A DNA stretch of 64,000 nt. Source: Lepeophtheirus salmonis. Lineage: Eukaryota; Arthropoda; Copepoda; Siphonostomatoida; Caligidae. Position 1 is the first letter of the stretch; each line of letters starts with the position of its first letter. The DNA lies in contig NC_052132.2 of NCBI RefSeq assembly GCF_016086655.4, positions 15,626,805 through 15,690,804 on the forward strand, read 5' to 3'. Of the stretch, positions 9,991 through 20,630 are shown piece by piece. The notes under the pieces were generated by a model. The model saw nothing but the letters and a program-made list of their open reading frames with translations. It was not told the DNA's origin and did no database searches. A program made the translations under genes and the position numbers.

Positions 9991-11581
9991 TGATTTAATC
10001 AAGTAGGAAATAAAGTCTATTGATGTTCGTAAAATCGACAGGAATATAGTCGTAACTATAAAGAATTGCTCAAGGGACATTATTAAACTTTTCTAAGACG
10101 ACGTTATTTATGAATAATGGATCCCCTAAATCGATATTTATGCTACTGTATGAATTCAAAGATTAGAGTGGCTTCATTTGACATTGAATTTTGATCTTAA
10201 AGCTTTTCGAATCTTTCATTATCTGCTGTATACATTTACGTATTCTCATAAACAAGATTTTTTTGAGAAGGCGTCCAGCAGTTTTAGGAATAATAGTTGT
10301 TTTTTGTTGGATAATGAATAAACGTTCAAAGAGAGAAATGACCTTGAAATAATCTTAGGTACATTTTTATTTATACGTGCAATATTCATGCATATTCATA
10401 CACCGTAAATTCCGAATTTTGTGCCTAATTTAATCAGCGTTTCATTCATTGAATGTCTTCCTCGTATATTTGACCTAAATTAAAATCTATATATTTTTTT
10501 ACATGTGCAAAATAGAGCGTTGTCACGTGATGTCTGCATTGTTGATGACGGCCATCTTGGGGGTATTAGCAGTCAAACCAACAAATAAAATGAATTAAAC
10601 TTTAACTTATGTCAATATCCTCAACAACTTCTCTGATAATATTTGGCGGTTTTCAAAAACAATTTTTTTACTTCTTCAACGTTTTCATATGTTTTTTATT
10701 GGCATCTTTTTGGCCATTTTGGATGAGTTTGTACCACAAGTAAAGACATTTTTTGCTCAGAAGAGTTTCATACTATGTCATTGTCAATATTTCAGGTGTT
10801 CTGGAGCAATTAATTTCATTTTTTACAAGAAATTAGATGCAAATTATTCAATTAAATGTATGGAGCTTTAAAATCTAATTAATTTAGTTAACCCTGTATC
10901 TACATGTGTTTAGTATGTATATACTTTTTTTTCATTTTATAGCCATTTGAAGATATTTCTTCAGGAATTTTGGAAAACTCGACATTTGATTAAAAAAGTT
11001 ATCAACTTTATCCTGTCAACATTACAGCGTTTTCGGTTATGCAATCTGTGACGTCAGTGGAAACAGTTTAAATATAAATAACAAATATTAAGCATATGTC
11101 ATTTTTTGAAAAACATTACAATTTATTTCATTTTTTTTCTCATTATTTCATCAAACGTCAATCTTCAATTTTTAAGAATTAATGCACCAAAACGATATAT
11201 TTTGTACATAAAATTGTACACTCTAAAATAATAGTAGTATTTTCAATTTCTAGAAAAATGTATTACATAATTTTTGCAATTTTTGCAAAAATAAACCGGT
11301 TATCGAGGGTTATATTTCGACGACATTATTCTCCATAACTTTTTTATTTTTTAAAGTACAAAAAAAATCATGGTAGGTTTATGAACCTCTTTACAATTTC
11401 AATAAATGGTAACGGATCATTTATTTTATTTTGTAATTTTCTTCGCGAATTTTGATTTTCCGTACAAAAATAAAAGATGTTCTTCTTATCTAGACAATTT
11501 TTTTGATCCATATATATCGGTATGTTATTTATAGTTTATTATACAATTCTTTTTATTTTTAAATTCATAATAATACATATA
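9991..11581. other. Long stretch without recognisable gene
   Basis: A/T-rich. It contains a TGACGTCA palindrome at 11049-11056 and nothing else I can support. Short open frames (for example 10689-10871) have no known motif and skewed composition. Confidence 0.45.
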
Positions 11582-11716
11582 TTATAATGCTCGCCAGCGT
11601 CGAAGGGCTCTAAACATTAAGAAGAAATAGTATTGCACATTGTCCATGTAATTTTCTGCTCCTTTGTTGGCCTGCACAACATCGGGTAGTATTACATATT
11701 TGTAATATGGGGATAA
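11582..11716 (-). pseudogene. Possible piggyBac-type transposase fragment
   Basis: A 45-codon minus-strand stretch between stops contains LPDVVQANKGAENYMDN, FFLMFRALRRW and RAL. piggyBac transposases carry a similar segment in which a kLfmDNyFtS block, holding a catalytic aspartate, is followed by a leucine-rich helix and a short basic region. The local order fits, but with insertions and no further support on either side. It could be another element type. Low to moderate confidence. Confidence 0.35.
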
Positions 11717-13002
11717 TTACACATTATTTACACATAGTCTCATAGGTCAATCAACCAGTTCAAATACCAAATGCATAATAAATCAAACGTATTAAGTACA
11801 CTTCAATGATTTGATTGTATTAATTTTGAAGATGTAACTCAATCGTCCTCATAGATGGCATGGATATCTTGAGAAGGATAACAAATCCTAAACTACATAG
11901 TAAAAATAGAAAAAGCAGGCACACCTTCAGGGCTGTGTTGTTAAAGGAACTTATTATCTTTCATAAACTAGAAAACTACTCTACATGGATAGGGAAAAGT
12001 GAGGATACTTGTTACAGAGGAGGCATGTTACACTGCCAATAACTTTAAAATGTAAAGCTATCTTACTACCCTGTCCTTATACAATTAAAATATCTTCCTT
12101 TGTTTATCAAATATACATAAAACCCGGGTTGCCTAATGCTTGAAGTTATAGAGAATTTCGACATTGAAATGTTTGACACAAAAAGTAACCATTTTAGGTT
12201 ACTGTTTCTTGAGATATATTTCTATTATAAAGCATGAGATTTTAATTTGATTTCTATTAAATGTCATAGTCTAACATGATGTTCAATTAATTAACATGTT
12301 TGTAATAAATTATTAGTTTCAACATTCACATTACATGATTTATTCTGATTCAAACACAATGGAAGAGACTTGTTACACACCATTTTTATTATATATACTC
12401 GTCCTATATAATATATAAATATATTATATCTAATTATGTTTTGTTTCTTGTGTAATTTTAAGTTATATTTTAATTATGAATTTGTTTATGTTATGTATGT
12501 AATTATAAGTATTTACTTTATGCTTACAAACTGTAATAAAAAGTAAAATGAATGTTTGAATATAATAAATGACAATTTTTACATGTTTCCTCCTGTTGTA
12601 CCATGTCTAATCCTACCCTGTGCCATGTTTCCTCATACCCGGTATCCTACTTTTGTTTAGTGTCAAAAACCTAATAAATGGTTATTAATTATTGCAATAC
12701 ATCAAAAATGCTCTGGAATTATTTGTCTTAGGACCTATGTGCCGTTGCCCCGGAGTTGAATAATCCTTTAAGTTGTGAAACTTATGACAGTTTATAATAA
12801 TAAATAATTTTTGCAACATGTATCCTCACTCTCCCCTAATTATTAAAAAATGATTTCATAACTTAATTGAATGAAATGCAAATTAATTGACTCATAAATC
12901 AAATCAAAGTTATTAATAAAATGTTTGAACAATTTTACTCATTTTTCCCTGTTTAAAACAATATATTCATATAATTGAGTCTATTGTTATCTAGGTCTTT
13001 GT
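11717..13002. other. A/T-rich, no recognised gene
   Basis: A 60-codon open frame at 11860-12042 (starting MDILRRITNPK) has no motif I know and ends in low-similarity sequence. Otherwise only A/T-rich DNA. Confidence 0.4.
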
Positions 13003-13121
13003 TTATTCGGTCCAGTCTAACGTTAGGATCGGTCCTATAGATATTTGGGTTGGCCTTTAGAACTGTCAGTACTAGAACTGATTTAAAAACTAAATATAGT
13101 TGAGTAATGTTAGGACTGATA
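13003..13121 (+). repeat. S repeat, left half of interrupted copy
   Basis: Carries CGGTCCAGTC, GTCAGTACTAGAACTGATTT and TTAGGACTGATA in the order seen (inverted) at 2489-2350. The remainder of the S unit resumes only after the LINE, at about 14721. Confidence 0.6.
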
Positions 13122-14500
13122 ATTCTCACTAGTTCTTTCTCGTCGGGTCCTGATGGTATTTTTGCTTTCTTTTTGAAGAAGCTTAGTAATGTTATTTACT
13201 TCCTTCCAATAATGAGATTCAACAAGTCGATGCTGGAGGGAGTGGTGCCATTTGACTGGAATTGCGCCAATATTATCCCAATTTACATAACGAAGCCATA
13301 AGGATGTTCATAATTACCGCCCAATTTCCATCACAAGTCAGATCTCTCGACTAATGGAGAAGCTAATCAATTCGGAATTGAGATTTTTTTTTTTTGACAA
13401 ACCCAATTTGATATCTCCCGTACAACATGGATTCCGAAGTGGAAGGTCTTGTGTTACAAACCTGTTATCATTCTGGAATGATGTCGCTCGAAGTAGGGAC
13501 TTCTCACTGTATACATATGTTCTATACTTTGATTTCAGCAAGGCGTTCGACAAGGTGCTGCATGGTGGGCTCGAACACAAACTATATTGCATTGGGATTG
13601 AGGGTGAAAAATTGCAGTAGATTTCATCTTGGCTCAGAAATCGAGAACAGCGAGTGCCAATAAATGGTATTGAATCAGCGTCAATAGGTGTCCCATCCTC
13701 TGTACCTCAGGATAGTGTTCCTTGGACCTACCCTCTTCTCTATCTATATTAATGACCTGTGTGACCACCTCAGATCCAAAATATATATGTATGCTAACGA
13801 CACAAAGCTTGTTTGCCACTCAGAAGAGGAGGCCAAACATGATTCCAGAGAATTTCTGAGGTGGAGCGACCGATGGAGAGTTCTTATAAATCTTGAGAAC
13901 AGCTCTTTTATGATTTTTTTTTTTTTTTTTTTTTTGGGGGGTGCTATTGATCTTGGAGAGATGAGAATGTGGGTGTCTTTAAGGATCTTGGAGGGCTGAC
14001 ATCTTCTAATATGAAATTCATCCCTCACATATACAATATTGTTAGAAAAGAAAACAGAGCACTTGGGTTTGTTAAAAGGAGTTTTAAAACCAGAAATATG
14101 AAGGTGATGAAGAAGTTTTATGTATCATATTTGATGCCTATTTTAAACTACGCTTCTTAGTTGTGGAATCCAATGTATAGAAAGGAAATCAGAGCTCTTG
14201 AAATTGTACAGAAACGCTTTATTAAGATGGTATGCGGTATCCTATGAGGCTGGTTTACATCTAGTCGGGCTGTTGTCGCTTGAAAAGAGGAGAAAACTTC
14301 AGGATGTGGTTATGATGTTTATAGTTATTTATGGACTGACGCATTGTAATATCAAGCCCAAAGCATGTAGTAAGGTGTACAACATTAGGTCGTCTTCCAA
14401 TTTTTACTCACTTCAGCCATCGGAAATACTAATTACCTCCAACATAGCTTTTTTAATCGAACTATACGTATATGGAACAGCCTCCCCGAAGAGGTGAGAA
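13122..14500 (+). pseudogene. Reverse transcriptase of LINE, dead
   Basis: Domains in order: SSGPDGI...FFLKKLSNV (13140s); YRPISITSQISRLMEKLI (13317); QHGFRSGRSCV (13420); YFDFSKAFDKVLHGGL (13527), holding the first catalytic aspartate; GVPSSVPQ (13690); GPTLFSIYINDL (13727); YANDTKL (13790), the active-site box, normally YADDTKL; then thumb sequence such as KANRALG-like and VSYLMPILNYAS (14120). At least four frameshifts and several stops occur, plus a 20-base T run (13914-13935) inside the frame. The active-site change D to N alone would abolish polymerisation. The order and motifs suit jockey/CR1-type elements; the exact clade is not settled. Confidence 0.85.
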
Positions 14501-14720
14501 GAACGTCTTCCCTTTGCGGTTTTAAGATACTTTTCAAAAATAATACACATCTACTTTCATTCCATACCACATTATATCATTTCATTTTACCGTATAATTT
14601 CATTACAATTTATCATATTGTTTTATTATACTTTATCATAATGTTTTATTATATGTACTTTATCATGAGTCGACAATATTGGGCTTTTTTTAAGCCACTA
14701 GTCGAAACCAAACACATAAA
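13122..14720 (+). mobile_element. 5'-truncated non-LTR retrotransposon (jockey/CR1-like)
   Basis: Only the reverse-transcriptase half and 3' region remain. The endonuclease and any ORF1 are absent, as expected of 5' truncation during target-primed integration. The ends coincide with a break in an S repeat: S blocks lie at 13003-13121 and 14721-14800. The 3' part is T/A-rich (TTTATTATA tracts) and finishes near CAAACACATAAATATGCAGG. No target duplication could be fixed with confidence. Confidence 0.75.
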
Positions 14721-14800
14721 TATGCAGGACCAAACTGGACGGGAATGAACCTGAACTAGACGGGACTGCAGTTTTCAGGCCTAAATAAAGACTAAAGACT
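14721..14800 (+). repeat. S repeat, right half
   Basis: ACTGGACGGGAATG, a second partial GACGGGA, then CTGCAGTTTTCAG match the inverted S copy at 2270-2310. The tail AAATAAAGACTAAAGACT looks like a short tandem end. Confidence 0.55.
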
Positions 14801-16039
14801 ACCACAACGGGTCCAGAATGTTACGCCTTGTACAGTTTCGCCCTGGGAAGTTTCTCCCTCATACATATATTATAAGATAAATATATCTCCCACATATAAT
14901 TTAAGATTTAAAATGAGCCCCCCCCAATTGAAGTCATTTGTAATGCATTTTTGCATTCATTAGTGTAAAATGAGTGCATTTAATTCAATTTTAATATAAC
15001 TCTTAAAATAGAAAATATCGAAAATGAATGTTGCATCTTCTTATAAAGAGTTCGAACCGACTTCGTTAAAAACCGTTATACTTCTGATAAGAGAAAAGAA
15101 GAACAAACTCTATAAACAAATATGTAATCATGAGAATTTATCATATCGTGCAGAAGCTTGCCTTGAATTTCCTTCCAATTTTGTGAAGATTCATTGCATT
15201 ATAGTTTCCAGATGTTACATAGACATAAAGAATATGCCCATTTCAGAGATCCTCCCTTGAGTCTGGAAATGAGTTAAAATGCTGACAAATAAACGTTTTA
15301 GCGATTCCAGTCTTTGGAATAGTACTTTCAGACATTTTTTTCTTCTTAAAAGGAGACATCGTTCAATTATATGAAAGCCTTTGTAATAAACGAAAAAAAA
15401 ATCAAATTAATTTAACTATAATAATTATGAGCCTAGTTTGCGGACGACCTGAGGATCAATAACCAGTGTAAAATGTGCTGAAATTTGGACAAATAATAGA
15501 TAAAACCTTTCTATTTACGTAGAATGTATTCAAAAAACCTACAAGTTAACTGGATAATCTCAGGACTCGAAACATAACAGCTATCCCTGATAAAAATTTG
15601 AAGGCAGTACTTGAAATGACGAAATAATATAGTTATATCTCACGAAGTTGATTATTTTTTTGGGGAGTGATGTGGCTGGGGTCTTTATGTAAACATTAAA
15701 CTCAATAACTATAATGCACTTTTGCGAAACTTTGCCAAAATACACTATTCAAATCAAATAATGTTTAATCATTCAATAATCAAACATTCGTTGAAGAACC
15801 GGTTTGAAAATCAATCATATGGTAGAGCTACATAATTACCTTCTGAAAAAATGATCGGTGGAACCCTGTACTTTGTTAACAGAACTGTAATGGGTGAGAA
15901 GAAGAGGATGTTGCTCGTAGTGAGACAAAGCTCTACGAAGGTTCGGGAAAGATCGGAGAAATTCACTCTCACAATCTGACCAACAAACTTGCTTACTGTG
16001 AAGTGTAAATATAGGAAATAATAAAATATACAAGAAAAA
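14801..16039. other. No recognised gene
   Basis: Open frames at 15024-15260 (+) and 15836-16105 (-) lack any known motif; the latter runs into an A-element end. Otherwise A/T-rich. Confidence 0.4.
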
Positions 16040-16790
16040 TTGTGCTCGCGGAAAATGTCCCTCGAGGAAATTGCCAGTTAAGAATATTACCCGTATTTTC
16101 TTCAAACTTTAAGATGAATAATAACACATTGTAAATTTGCTCAATATTATTTATGACAAATATCTAAACAAGCTTAGGGCCTCTTACAATATGGTTGAAT
16201 ACTCTCCCCCCCTCGGATTGGCCAGTGACCCAGGGATAGTGTGGGATTGTTAAAAACAACAGCCAATTCATCCAAGGAACCCCTCCAACACCACAAACTA
16301 GTTCAAAACCCACAGGTTGGCAGTGATCTTGGGGGTAGTGTGGGATAGTTAAAAACCACCGCCAAAGCATCACATTCACATTAGACGGTTTCCTCTAATA
16401 TCAAAAAATAGTTCCAAGTCTTTGGGTCGTGCGGGGTACTTGAGGGTACCCTGTGATCCTTAAGAATGCATCACATACAGTCAAGGAACCTCTCTAATAT
16501 CAAAAATTAGTTTCAAACCCTCCAATGGCCTCCGACGGCGGAGAGTATTTAACCATATTTTAAGTGGCCCTAAGCTATTTATACCCCCCTCCTCCTATAT
16601 TGCAATAACTCACACTTGAAGTTACTCCCTTGAGTGATAGAACAAACAAATATATTTAGATATTTGTCATAAATAATATTTGGCGAATTTATAATGTGTG
16701 ATTATTCATCATGAAGTTTGAACAAAATATGGCCAATTTTCCTAACTTGCAATTTTTCACCTAGGCAATTTTTCCGAGAGCAGTTTTGCT
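16040..16790. mobile_element. A1, long-inverted-repeat element with internal 100-bp units
   Basis: The left end (GTGCTCGCGGAAAATG, GAGGAAATTGCC, then GATGAATAATAACACATT and ATTTATGACAAATATCTAAA) is repeated inverted at 16650-16790, giving terminal repeats of roughly 130 bp. Between them are at least three related units of about 100 bp with GGTAGTGTGGGATAGTTAAA, CACCGCCAA and CCTCTAATATCAAAAA. Related copies lie at 47938-48560, 50690-51215 and, more distantly, 56045-56400. There is no coding frame. The superfamily is unknown. Confidence 0.75.
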
Positions 16791-17174
16791 ATTACCAAAA
16801 AAATTGCAACCCCTTTGAATTGAGGATTAATATATTTCAATTTATACTCAATGATTAAATTCAGAATAGCAACCAATAGCAAAATAATCAATGCTTCAAA
16901 TGATATAAATTTGAATCTTCAGATGATTTAGTGCAATTTTTGTATTTTTTGTTATGTACATATATATTATATAATCTCTTCTTACTTCAAAAATATTAAT
17001 TAATGGATTTCCAAATAGTCCTTGTCCTTAATGATCATATTCGCGTTTTACACTTTTCTAAAAATAATTCCTTGTTTGTCTTGTTATAATATATTTTTTT
17101 TATTCTTGTGGTGTTTCTAGTAATTCCTGTGGTTTATTTATTACCTAGCAAACTCATTAAAATTGCTACGTACA
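16791..17174. other. No feature seen
   Basis: A/T-rich, no coding or repeat assignment. Confidence 0.4.
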
Positions 17175-17433
17175 AGGGATTGTTGATATATAGCTACCTA
17201 AAACCATAAAATGATCACTTGACATTACAGAAAAACTTTGATGGCTAAAAAATAATTATCTAATTGCTTCCTTAACCAAACTTTAAGTCATGCGGAATTT
17301 GTGCCCTTTTGAGTGAGGTTATCGCAATGATTGCTTTAATAAATACCATTTACATGAATGGAATCTAAGTTTGCAATGTGAGATTTGAGGAACACACAAA
17401 ATGACAAGAAGACGATTCCAGATTAGAAGTCCG
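17175..17433 (+). repeat. R2 repeat, copy 1
   Basis: Matches 29812-30032 through ATCTAATTGCTTCCTTAACC, AAGTCATG, CATGGATGGAATC-like, CACAAAATGACAA and CCAGATTAGA. In both places a Tc1-type element follows, at the same junction (ATTAGAA...TACAGTGG), so repeat and element seem to have been copied together. Confidence 0.7.
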
Positions 17434-17435
17434 TA

Positions 17436-17963
17436 CAGTGGATAAATAAAGTATTTGATTCCTTGCCGATTTGGGGATTTTGCAAACAGATAAAGAAAAG
17501 AAAGGCTTGTAATTTTAATGGTAGGTTTATTTTAACAATGAGATGCATTATAGACACAAATTAATAGTGCTAGGAGGAAGAAATATTCTGAGTATAACTA
17601 CAAGAACATCATCCCCAGTGTCAATCATAGTGGTGGAAACATGATGTTTTTTATGTGTTTCTCTGGTAAGGGAAATTGACGAGTTCACAGTATTGAAGAG
17701 AGGATGGAATGGGTCATCTACAAGAACATCTTGGGCATAATTTCCTTGCTTCAGGACAGGCCACTGAAAATGGGGCATGTACTGGGCCTAGACATTATGA
17801 CAGCGACCCAAAAATGCGGCTAATACACCAAAGGAGTGCCTCAAAAAGACGCTCAGTGAGGTCATGGATTGGCTTAACCAGCCTCCAGATCTCAATCCAA
17901 GAGGAAATCTATCTTTATCAATGGGCAAACTTGCAAAATTAGCAATACTCATTTCTTCCACTG
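17436..17963 (+). mobile_element. Tc1-type miniature element, copy 1 (528 bp)
   Basis: Ends CAGTGGATAAATAAAGTATT and, inverted, CAGTGGAAGAAATGAGTATT, flanked by TA at 17434-17435 and 17964-17965. The internal + strand keeps decayed Tc1 transposase sequence: a region like CATCCCCAGTGTCAATCA, an AGGATGGAATGGG block, GACCCAAAAATGCGG near the second aspartate and CAGCCTCCAGATCTCAATCC for the S-PDLNP motif. The N-terminal half and C-terminal tail are deleted. The length is nearly identical to the 30262 copy. The end and body resemble Tc1 elements I know from fish and their parasites. Confidence 0.85.
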
Positions 17964-17965
17964 TA

Positions 17966-18725
17966 TCACTCAATGACGTCATGAGAGATTAATTTTACCT
18001 TCTTTAATTATTAAAAAGTGGTATTGGAGTTGATCGTAGTCCGTGATCTTAGATAAGGACCGACTCAACACTAGGGGAGATCGGGCAAAGCTGTAAGACT
18101 AACGGCTAATCTGTTGAGTGTTGGTTTAACCTACAAATTGCCAAAATGTCATAGAACATAGGTTCTTAAATATTCGAGACTGGTAATCAAATTTAGAATT
18201 TTGTTTTTCTGGTCTTTTTTTGATTAGCTATTACATTTTACTACAATTAATAATTAAATAAAATTCCTGGATTAGTTTAAAATTAAACCTCCAGAGATAG
18301 ACCAATTCTTCCGTTCTTTTTTGTTATGTCTCAATTTCAAAAATTATAAAGAGTTTATTTAACAATATTGGAAACAAAAATAAAAATAAAAGAATTAACG
18401 AAAATATTGAAAAAATGGACACAAATACTAAAAAAATGTTAAAAGTTATAATAAAAATGGGAGTAATAAAAATTTCCACAGCTATAACTTAACCGAGCGA
18501 CGATGATGCTTTCCAAAAATATTCACAATATATTTATTATTTTTCAGGTGACGTTCTGATTCAGAGGGTATGAACCTCACTATGGCAGAGGCAAAGTTCC
18601 ATAACTTTCCATAAACTCTCGGTATTTTGATATTAAAAGCAACGAACCTTGCTGTGGCATCTATTAAAATACCTCTAAAATCTTCTACTCTGATCGGCTC
18701 TCTCGAACTAAGTTTTTTGTCAATA
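17966..18725. other. No recognised gene
   Basis: Contains TGACGTCA at 17974-17981. A pyrimidine-rich run ending in TTTTTCAG at 18547 could be a chance acceptor. No sustained frame follows. Confidence 0.4.
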
Positions 18726-20001
18726 CAGGGTGTCCACGATAAATTGGAACTATCTTAAAATTCAACCTGCTTGATAAAAATGGAATTTGGAGTGTATTTG
18801 TTAATATGAAAAAGTTAGACATGATATTAAACAATAAATTTATTCAACATGTCCTCCCTCAGCAGCCACCATCTTCTCCATCCTGCTCCTAAAGGATTTG
18901 CATGCCCTGATGACTTCCTTGGAATCGACAGCATTCAACTTCCACGAAATAGAGCTCTTCAGGGCCGCGATGCTCTTGTGGCTGACCTTGCACACATCCC
19001 TCTCCAACTTCCCCTACCAGTAGTAATCACACGGATTAAGGTCGGGTGAGTTGGAGGGCTAGGTGTTGCGATCCCAGAAAGTGATGTCGTGGGAGTTGAA
19101 GAGGTTAGTGGTCACTATGGCGATGTGTGTGGGCGCTGAGTCTTGTCCGAATATGATCTCCCTCCCAGCGGCCGTATCCTTCATCCAGGGGATGATGAAC
19201 TCCTCCATGACTTCGCAGTACCTTATCGCGTTAACCCTTTCCTTGGGATTGAAGAAGAAAGGAGGCATCACCTCACCGGTGCTGCAGATGACACCCAGGG
19301 TCATCACGGAGGCCGGGAACTTTGTGGTGAAGACTGCAGGGACCTTTTCTCTCTCCTTGGCAAGCCACCTGTCATTCTGGACGTTGTAGCTTCTGTCGAC
19401 AGTCCAGTTCTTCTCGTCGGAGAAGAAGATGATTCTTCCTCCATGGCTGTTCAGGTCATTGAGGAGATGCTTATCGTTGGTGAGCCTGGTGGCCTTCATG
19501 GATGCCGTGAGGATGTGTTGTTTGGCCATTCGGTATGACCTGTACCTGAGGTCCTCATTCACAGTCTTGGAGACCAGCTGCTTGCTCACTCCACGGTTCT
19601 TGGCCAACCTGGACAAGGAAGTCCCCGGCAAAGCCTTGATGGACTTCTGGAGGCCTTCAAGGAAGCAGGGAGTGCGGATTCGGTCACTTCTCATGTTGTG
19701 GGCCTTGCGGCAGACCTTCCCCTCAACCTCCCAGGCATTGAAGACCCGGTACACCGTGGTATTGGGGAAGTTAAGAAGCTTGTAGATAGCAGAGGGCTTG
19801 TGTCCCGCGCGAACCAATTCGAGGATCGTGTCTCTCCTTGCTTGTTCCATGATGACTATTGTTCGTTGTCAAAAAAATTGTGGTGGAAGTTATAGTGTAT
19901 TGTTCACGCAGCCTTTTAAATTAGTATGATTTAACACCGAATATCCACATTATGGATCTGGATGAAGTTTAAAGTAGTTCCAATTTATCGTGGGCACACT
20001 G
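18726..20001 (-). mobile_element. Structurally complete DD37D mariner (1,276 bp)
   Basis: Inverted ends CAGGGTGTCCACGATAAATT and (right, reversed) CAGTGTGCCCACGATAAATT, continuing through GGAACTA. A TA dinucleotide lies on each side (18724-18725, 20002-20003). The length and single-ORF layout are standard for mariner. The interior is markedly more G+C-rich than the surroundings, consistent with a fairly recent arrival. A deletion derivative with the same ends is at 40641-41037. Confidence 0.95.
18840..19850 (-). pseudogene. Mariner DD37D transposase, two nonsense codons
   Basis: A DDE/D transposase that would cut and paste the element from its terminal repeats. The frame runs 336 codons from ATG at 19850 to TAA at 18840 with no frameshift. 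Residues 1-110 hold two helix-turn-helix motifs (SAIYKLLNFPNTTVYRVF; LSRLAKNRGVSKQLVSKTV). The catalytic aspartates are D145 (FFSDEKNW), D237 (IIFGQDSAPTH) and D275 (SPDLNPCDYY); the last two are separated by 37 residues. Two TAG codons, both where tryptophan TGG is expected (codons 264 and 279), stop it around the third aspartate. The C-terminus MVAAEGGHVE is intact. The start was chosen for MEQARRDTI, typical for the group. Confidence 0.95.
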
Positions 20002-20233
20002 TATTTACACGGTTTATAAAAGGAATTACATACTGCCGAGATCTTTAACTGAGCTGTAAATTTACGACCGTCCAAGAATCCGGATCTTAGTATTCGTTTC
20101 ATCTAGATTTGTGGGAGTTTTAGTAGTCTTTTATATTCTTTGTCCACCTTAATTGGTCTGTCTAGTTTAATTTCTGCGTATTTTAGTTACACTGGCCACG
20201 GTTCAGGGTCTTGGTTCCGCTTGGAGCTTCTTA

Positions 20234-20391
20234 TTAACAGAAAATATTTTGCAAGAAAGTGTCATGCACAGAGATTATATTTTTCTCCGCGGCTTCCCAC
20301 TCCAAAACTGCTACATCTTCCTGTTGCTTGAAGAAGTACTTCTTTTTATAATTTTGGTGGATGATATCTACTGTGGAAGACAAATCATACA
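20234..20391 (-). other. Candidate terminal coding exon or remnant
   Basis: On the minus strand a pyrimidine-rich stretch ends in TTCTCCAG, an acceptor-like site, and is followed by an open frame of about 52 codons to TAA at 20234-20236. It contains YDLSSTVDIIHQNYKKKY, FFKQQEDVAVLEWEAAEK and HDTFLQNIF. Charged, complex composition and normal codons distinguish it from the A/T-rich noise around it. I do not recognise the protein. It may be a host exon or part of an unknown element. No upstream exon was identified. Confidence 0.35.
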
Positions 20392-20429
20392 CTGGAGAAC
20401 TTCAAAAATGTAATCATATTTTGAGGTTA

Positions 20430-20630
20430 CTTGGTGACGTCATATAATTATGTTTCTTAACTAATTACTAGTAGTTTTTGTGTAATGCTGTACAAGGAGG
20501 GTTGAGTCCGTAGTCGGCACTGGAGATGAATAGTGATGGATGCGAGTAGGGTATGATTTATGTTATTTATGGATTAGAAATAATGTCATCATAAAACATA
20601 AATAGTGAAAAGGAGTTGAAATCCTTTTTT
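20430..20630 (+). repeat. N repeat copy 1
   Basis: Matches 56526-56725 through TGACGTCATAT (20435), TACTAG.AGTTTTTGTGTA, AGTCGGC, GTGATGGAT, ATTTATGG, TAGAAATAATGTCATC and GAGTTGAA. A CRE-like palindrome stands at the left end here and at the right end in the other copy, suggesting the ancestor had both. Confidence 0.65.

Noticed and set aside
11860..12042. 60-codon ORF considered as a pogo-like fragment
   Set aside because: No helix-turn-helix or DDE motif could be aligned convincingly.
19063..19785. Long plus-strand frames over the complete mariner
   Set aside because: Antisense shadows of the G+C-richer transposase gene on the minus strand.
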